A stretch of 64,000 bases of DNA, taken from Roseivivax sediminis (GTDB lineage: Bacteria > Pseudomonadota > Alphaproteobacteria > Rhodobacterales > Rhodobacteraceae). Shown piece after piece: positions 61,655 through 64,000 of this stretch. Position 1 is the first letter of the stretch; every line of letters starts with the position of its first letter. The notes beneath the pieces were generated by a model. It had not been told where the DNA came from. It did not search any database and worked only from the letters and a program-made list of their open reading frames with translations. The stretch covers positions 1 through 64,000 of the forward strand of contig NZ_FOMS01000003.1 of assembly GCF_900112685.1 (NCBI RefSeq), read 5' to 3'. The translations under genes and the position numbers were made by a program.

Positions 61655-62635
61655 TTATCTCAGTTTTGGATTGAGCGCGTCGCGCAGCCAGTCGCCGATC
61701 ATGTTGACCGACAGCACGATCAGGCAGAGCTGCACCGCCGGGAACACCACGATCCACCACAAGCCCGAGAACAGGTACTGGTTGCCGATCCGGATGAGCG
61801 TGCCGAGGCTCGGCTGGTCGGGCGGCATGCCGACGCCGAGGAAGCTCAGCGTCGCCTCCGACAGGATCGCGAGGCCGAAGTTCAGCGTCGCGGCCACGAG
61901 GATCGGCGTCAGGCAGTTCGGCAGGATGTGGTGCAGCATGATCCGCCACGGCTTCACCCGGATGAGGCGGGCGGCCATCACGTATTCCTTCTTGCGCTCG
62001 ACCATGGCCGAGGCGCGGACTGTGCGCGCGTACTGCACCCAGGACGGCACGGCGATGGCGATGATCAGGATCGGCGCGGCGAGGACATCCTTCAGACCGG
62101 CCGGCAGCGACGCGGTCGCGACGGCGGTGATCAGGATCGCGATCAGGATGAACGGCATCGACAGCAGAACGTCGCCGATCCGCATGATCACGTTGTCGAC
62201 CCAGCCCCCGACATATCCCGCGATGAGGCCCAGGCTCAGCCCCACCGCCAGCGCGACGATCACCGAGGCGAAGCCGATGACGAGGCTGATGCGCGAGCCG
62301 TAGAGGATTGCCGACAGGATATCGCGCCCCTGCGTGTCGGTGCCGAGAAGGTAAGGCCATTGCCCCTCGGCGTTCCAGATCGGCGGGATCTCCGCGTTCC
62401 AGAGCACCAGCGACGCGAGGTCGTAGGGGTCCTGCGGGGTGATGACCGGCGCCAGCAGCGCGGTCAGCGCGACCAGCGCCAGGAGGCAGACCGCGAAAAC
62501 GGCGCTCGGGTGGTTCGTGAACGAATGCCAAAGGTCGGTTTGGCGGAGCGCTGCGAAGCGCGTGCGCCGGACCGGTTCGGTCGTGGCGTCGGTGGCGATG
62601 GTCTTCGGGTCGGATGTCATGGAGATATCAGCCAT
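61655..62635 (-). CDS. Dpp/Opp-type ABC permease C
   Basis: The 326-residue permease has a hydrophilic N-terminal tail, then six helices. The OppC-type LLGTDTQGRDILSAILYGSR lies near 96 and the coupling loop AARLIRVKPWRIMLHHILPN near 215. The ATG overlaps the dppB-like stop by 8 bp (ATGGCTGA). It is followed by the cytosine-deaminase-like gene after 4 bp. Confidence 0.93.
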   Translation of the reverse strand: MADISMTSDPKTIATDATTEPVRRTRFAALRQTDLWHSFTNHPSAVFAVCLLALVALTALLAPVITPQDPYDLASLVLWNAEIPPIWNAEGQWPYLLGTDTQGRDILSAILYGSRISLVIGFASVIVALAVGLSLGLIAGYVGGWVDNVIMRIGDVLLSMPFILIAILITAVATASLPAGLKDVLAAPILIIAIAVPSWVQYARTVRASAMVERKKEYVMAARLIRVKPWRIMLHHILPNCLTPILVAATLNFGLAILSEATLSFLGVGMPPDQPSLGTLIRIGNQYLFSGLWWIVVFPAVQLCLIVLSVNMIGDWLRDALNPKLR

Positions 62636-63620
62636 TGGCCCCTCCGGCCTTGACGGAGTCGTCGCGCAGGCGCGGATCGACCCATGCGTAGGTCACGTCC
62701 ACAAGCGTGTTCAGCGCCACGAAGATGAAGGAGACGAGCAGCAGGTACGCCGCCATCACGGGAATATCGACGAAGGTCACCGCCTGGATGAACAGAAGGC
62801 CCATGCCGGGCCACTGGAACACCGTTTCGGTGACCAGGGCGAAGGCGATCAGGTTGCCGATCTGCATCCCCGTCAGCGTGATCACCGGCATCAGGCAGTT
62901 GCGCAGCGCGTGGACCCAGTTGATCCGGCCGCGCGGCACGCCGCGGGCGCGGGCGAACTTGACGTAGTCGGCACGCAGGGTCTCCAGCATCTCTGCGCGC
63001 ACCAGGCGCATCACCAGCGTGATCTGGAAAGTCGAAAGAGAGATGGCCGGCAGGACCAGCGCCGCCCGTCCCGACGGGGTCAGCAGGCCGGTGGACCACC
63101 AGCCGATATCGACGGTCTCGCCCCGTCCGAAGGCCGGCAGCCAGCCGAGACTGACCGAGAACGCCAGGATCAGCAGGATGCCGACCACGAAGGAGGGCAG
63201 CGACACGCCGATGATCGACCCGAGCTGCAACAGATTTGCCAGCCGTGACTTGTGGTGCACCGCGGTAATCACCCCTAGCGGGATCCCGACCACCAGCGAG
63301 ATCACGGTGGCCACGAGCACCAGCTCGAAGGTCGCCGGGAAACGCTCCCCGATCAGCACCATCACGTCCTGCTGGTTGCGGTAGGAGATGCCGAAATCCC
63401 CCTGAACCGCGTTCACCACGAAACGTCCGTACTGGGTCGCGAAGCTGTCGTTGAGGCCCAGCCGCTCGCGCAGCTCGGCGCGGTCGGACTGGGTGGCCTG
63501 TTCGTTCACCATCATCTCGACCGGATCGCCGAAGAACCGGAAGATGACGAAGGCCAGAAGCGCCACGGCCAGCATGACGAAGACCGCATTGGCCGTGCGC
63601 TTGATCAGAAAGGCGAGCAT
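62628..63620 (-). CDS. Dpp/Opp-type ABC permease B
   Basis: The 330-residue permease has six helices with the DppB hallmarks FRFFGDPVEMMV near 28, GDFGISYRNQQDV near 74, and the coupling loop FARARGVPRGRINWVHALRN near 206. The ATG at 63620 follows GAGGACC. It lies 131 bp after the binding-protein gene, with two hairpins in between. Confidence 0.93.
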   Translation of the reverse strand: MLAFLIKRTANAVFVMLAVALLAFVIFRFFGDPVEMMVNEQATQSDRAELRERLGLNDSFATQYGRFVVNAVQGDFGISYRNQQDVMVLIGERFPATFELVLVATVISLVVGIPLGVITAVHHKSRLANLLQLGSIIGVSLPSFVVGILLILAFSVSLGWLPAFGRGETVDIGWWSTGLLTPSGRAALVLPAISLSTFQITLVMRLVRAEMLETLRADYVKFARARGVPRGRINWVHALRNCLMPVITLTGMQIGNLIAFALVTETVFQWPGMGLLFIQAVTFVDIPVMAAYLLLVSFIFVALNTLVDVTYAWVDPRLRDDSVKAGGANG

Positions 63621-63698
63621 GGATGTGGTCCTCCGCGGACCCCGCACGGAAAGCGAGTGCCCTTGTTCTTCTTCTCGTCGAAAATACTCTCAGGGGGT

Positions 63699-63745
63699 CC
63701 GGGGGATGAAATCCCCCGGCGGATCGGATCGCGCCAGCGATCCGA
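63699..63745. repeat. Two adjacent perfect hairpins between dppA-like and dppB-like genes
   Basis: CCGGGGGAT-GAA-ATCCCCCGG (63699-63719) and TCGGATCGC-GCCA-GCGATCCGA (63724-63745) are both perfect 9-bp stems just after the binding-protein stop. The first, with the nearby GAAAATACTC sequence, looks like a palindromic repeat of the type scattered in rhodobacterial genomes. Likely role: 3' end of an abundant binding-protein mRNA within the operon. Confidence 0.5.
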
Positions 63746-63751
63746 AACCAC

Positions 63752-64000
63752 TCACCCCTCGCTTCCGACCCGTGCGAACCAGAGCCGTGGCTTGTTGTCG
63801 GGAAAGAGCGGCATCTCGGTGACCTCGTCGGTGACCGCCCAGGCCATCGGCTGTTGGTGCAGCGGGATCATGATGATCTCCTCCTTGACGATGCCGAGTG
63901 CTTCGGTTTCCAGCGCGAGCCGCGTCTCGGTGTCGAGCTCCTGGCCGGCCTCCTGGATCAGCGCGTCGAGTTCGGGGAAGGACCAGCCGCCCCAGTTGAA
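63752..64000 (-). CDS. Dpp/Opp-type substrate-binding protein, C-terminal end
   Basis: Eighty-two codons are visible up to the stop at 63752; the rest is beyond the window. The fragment reads FNWGGWSFPELDALIQEAG, then EALGIVKEEIIMIPLHQQP and MPLFPDNKPRLWFARV, the typical end of family-5 peptide-type binding proteins (DppA/OppA). It is the first visible gene of the operon that continues with dppB-C, two amidohydrolases, dppD-F and the deaminase. Confidence 0.85.
   Translation of the reverse strand, partial: FNWGGWSFPELDALIQEAGQELDTETRLALETEALGIVKEEIIMIPLHQQPMAWAVTDEVTEMPLFPDNKPRLWFARVGSEG

Overview
The window is a high-GC chromosome segment from an alphaproteobacterium, most probably of the Rhodobacteraceae (roseobacter/Paracoccus-like) group. 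The pointers are a class II (B12-dependent) NrdJ, the DUF1489, DUF1826 and DUF6525 families, an orphan ChoX, a ZigA-type GTPase, many periplasmic-binding-protein and TTT transporters, and pervasive ATGA/GTGA translational coupling. This assignment is inference from gene content; no rRNA gene is present. The one RNA gene is an elongator-type tRNA with CAT anticodon.

Positions 1-3.7 kb are accessory DNA that is visibly less GC-rich. They hold the end of an IS1595-like element that cuts a YobI-like P-loop NTPase gene, then a long TniQ-family transposition protein, then short direct repeats that look like a transposon end, just downstream of nrdJ. Positions 3.7-12.5 kb are ordinary housekeeping and envelope genes: nrdJ, DUF1489, yghU-like GST, a methyltransferase, an SH3 protein, choX, an AAA+ ATPase, an OmpA-like protein and tRNA-Met.

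Positions 12.6-27.9 kb form a 15-kb iron/siderophore acquisition locus. It contains two ABC importers of different subfamilies (about 12.6-16.1 kb and 24.1-27.9 kb), a TonB-ExbD-ExbD-ExbB energiser operon with a small secreted partner, an AraC-type regulator, a TonB-dependent receptor and a FhuF-like siderophore-iron reductase. A gapless motif of about 22 bp occurs at four places in this locus, next to the key start codons, and is the best candidate for a common operator.

Positions 28.4-39.4 kb hold a cupin and a hyuB-hyuA-potA-potD-potB-potC operon (hydantoinase/oxoprolinase with its own polyamine-type ABC importer) with a MalT-like LuxR regulator upstream. Positions 39.6-41.8 kb carry a zinc-responsive-looking zigA-DUF1826-DUF6525 operon. 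After a murein-peptidase-like lipoprotein come a tctC-tctB-tctA-LVIVD operon (42.8-47.3 kb), an NMT1/SsuABC-type importer (47.4-50.9 kb), and a fumarylpyruvate-hydrolase-like enzyme divergent from a GntR/FadR regulator, with repeated GATCAATC boxes around them. An Acr3 arsenite exporter and a second TonB-dependent receptor follow. Positions 56.6-64 kb form one long operon: a peptide-type (Dpp) importer combined with two amidohydrolases and a guanine-deaminase-like enzyme, suggesting import and hydrolysis of a cyclic amide or nucleobase-like compound.
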